From CAZEGC01 sp964511635 (GTDB lineage: Bacteria > Patescibacteriota > Saccharimonadia > Saccharimonadales > Saccharimonadaceae): a stretch of DNA of 30,682 nt. Below are positions 30,601 to 30,682 of this stretch, in pieces. The position numbers and the translations under genes were made by a program. The stretch covers positions 1-30,682 of the forward strand of contig CAZEGC010000009.1 in assembly GCA_964511635.1 (NCBI GenBank), in the 5' to 3' direction. Position 1 is the first letter of the stretch, and every line of letters starts with the position of its first letter. The notes below the pieces were generated by a model that was given only the letters and a program-made list of their open reading frames with translations, was not told the DNA's origin and did no database searches.

Positions 30601-30682
30601 GCAGATAAATTCGACTTAGACTTAGCCGTTACTCCGGAACTTAAGCGTGAAGGCCTGATGCGTGAAGTCATTCGCCACGTGC
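27622..30682 (+). CDS. ileS: Isoleucyl-tRNA synthetase with YunG-like insertion (partial at window end)
   Basis: At least 1020 residues are in the window; the stop lies beyond it. The enzyme charges tRNA-Ile and edits valine. GPPFISGIPHHGTLL (45-60) is the HIGH region, here HHGT as in some CPR enzymes. WGWDAHGLP, LLAWTTTPWTLPANTA (editing domain) and KMSKS (734-738) follow, then the anticodon-binding domain. The pattern is that of the eukaryote-like IleRS2 group. Residues about 216-333 are not found in normal IleRS: they form a YunG-like domain inserted between VYVKFKL and CLLAWTTTPW. ATG 27622 is chosen because it begins the typical N-terminus and has GGAGG 6 bases upstream, inside the upstream ORF. 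Confidence 0.95.
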   Translation, partial: MKFKSGTRRRAIEYEKDLVKKWKENKTFEKSIQRRPASNSYVFYDGPPFISGIPHHGTLLSSIVKDAVPRYQTMKGKRVERVWGWDAHGLPAERYTEKKLGIKSREEVIEYGIEKYIKATRANMLETSSAWEDVVDRIGRWVDFKGAYKTMDKDYMESIWWAFKTLYEKGKIYEGEKVLMYCTLDGTPLSKAEVTMDAGAYQDVTDPSVYVKFKLDRLSSLKLALTSVWEKDTSHRDSAKMWSEENKAAGQCAITSLIVNDIFGGEIAKIKVGDVGHFFNVIDNEVVDLTVEQFGDQNISYDSHEVRTRERILEDQDTKDRYELLRSRLGEWDDACLLAWTTTPWTLPANTAIAVNQDVYYVEVKVGDEQFILAKDLVEKVLTDEKHRSLEHEVLREIKGKDLVGLSYEPLFVDRGKNAHKVWAADYVSTDDGTGIVHLAPTYGEEDFELAREKGFPAVHTIDQNGYFTEGVWQGRNVWEINKQIAKDMSRYSLETLTGEYASLSDEQRIEFHKTHEAETDAAIWKVDYIKHSYPHCHRCGTKLMYRAHPSWFMDIDGQRARMLEKNSDINWFPLHVKHGRFEKTVLQAPDWNISRDRFWATAMPVWKSESGKVRVVGSYAELKELSGVELEDYHRPWIDDVTFEIDGEVYTRTDKVMDSWFEAGSMPFAQFHYPFENKEKFEQNFPGDFIVEYMGQVRAWFYYMHAMSVALFGENSFKNVIVTGNVAGNDGRKMSKSYGNYTDPNELMDKFSADSLRFLLLSSPLLNGEDFALQDKEVGDVARKLTMIWNMYDFFTMYAEVDGWEYDGKLVDPTPELDNPLDQWVISRVHQLTLEVEKHMDEYDIPNAMKPILPFIEDASNWYVRRSRRRFWKSGDDTDKNNAYRTLHYVLVRLSMVLAPFAPFLAEELYQKLTGGESVHLLDWPEVGHVNELVVRDMETVRDYVNQGLSLRSKNQLKVRQPLASVSVPSLGEFVNFEDILKDELNVKNVVLADKFDLDLAVTPELKREGLMREVIRHV
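28267..28620 (+). other. YunG-like domain inserted in IleRS
   Basis: The insert encodes about 115 residues (216-333 of IleRS). It carries the landmarks I recall for YunG-like proteins: SVWEKDTSHRDSAKMW, GQCAITSLIVNDIFGGEI, GHFFNVIDNEVVDLT, EQFG, RTRERILEDQDTKDRYELL. C252 in GQCA, H277 in GHFFN and D288 in VDLT could be a cysteine-peptidase-like triad. The frame is open across both junctions. Confidence 0.82.

Overview
The window looks like part of a Saccharibacteria (TM7, Patescibacteria/CPR) genome. The reasons are compact housekeeping proteins (a 588-residue IF-2, a 356-residue S1-type protein), type IV pilin-like and small KGG proteins, a eukaryote-like IleRS, and many short unrecognised proteins. 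TGA is read as stop (for example recJ overlaps its upstream gene at ATGA), so this is not one of the UGA-recoding CPR lineages. The assignment is inference from gene content, not from a computed tree.

Layout. 1-680: the 3' end of a 23S rRNA gene, a spacer without tRNA, a 5S rRNA gene and its terminator. 757-3722: an HD-domain protein, a KGG-repeat protein, a leftward ROK kinase plus IrrE-like metallopeptidase pair, and a small surface protein with an MPETG sortase-like signal. 3842-6765: ribosomal protein S1 and translation initiation factor IF-2. 6853-10656: two tandem paralogues that share an apparently identical 5' module, one ending in a PP2C phosphatase and the other in a membrane-anchored domain, then a small helical protein. 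A 100-N assembly gap lies inside the shared module of the first. 10684-14106 (leftward): priA, def, fmt. 14137-16868: a PRTase-like protein, a winged-helix regulator and recJ. 16869-17469: no gene, but a cluster of large interlocking inverted repeats. 17470-18717: a type IV pilin-like protein fused to a FISUMP-type domain, whose leader is encoded by a heptanucleotide repeat. 18933-20956: rpsU-yqeY and adk-map. 21030-22897: three proteins of unknown role, one a membrane metallopeptidase. 22994-27262: ftsA, ftsZ, an nrdR lacking its zinc cysteines, and a redox/membrane cluster with VKOR. 27309-30682: a T-box leader, a 28-codon upstream ORF and ileS, which runs off the window.

The most interesting points are: (i) ileS carries an insertion of roughly 115 residues in its editing-domain region that looks like a complete YunG-like domain with Cys/His/Asp; (ii) it is preceded by a T-box of the ultrashort stem-I type with an AUC specifier and a complete UGGUACC antisequestrator fold; (iii) at least eleven genes start 6-9 nt after a good -10 box and have no Shine-Dalgarno sequence, so leaderless transcription appears routine here; (iv) the pilin gene must be read through 13 seven-base repeats that also form a G-quadruplex motif, which suggests phase variation; (v) the paralogue pair shares a 5' module of about 288 bp with sharp boundaries.

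Promoters, hairpins and domains were found by eye. No search or folding program was run.
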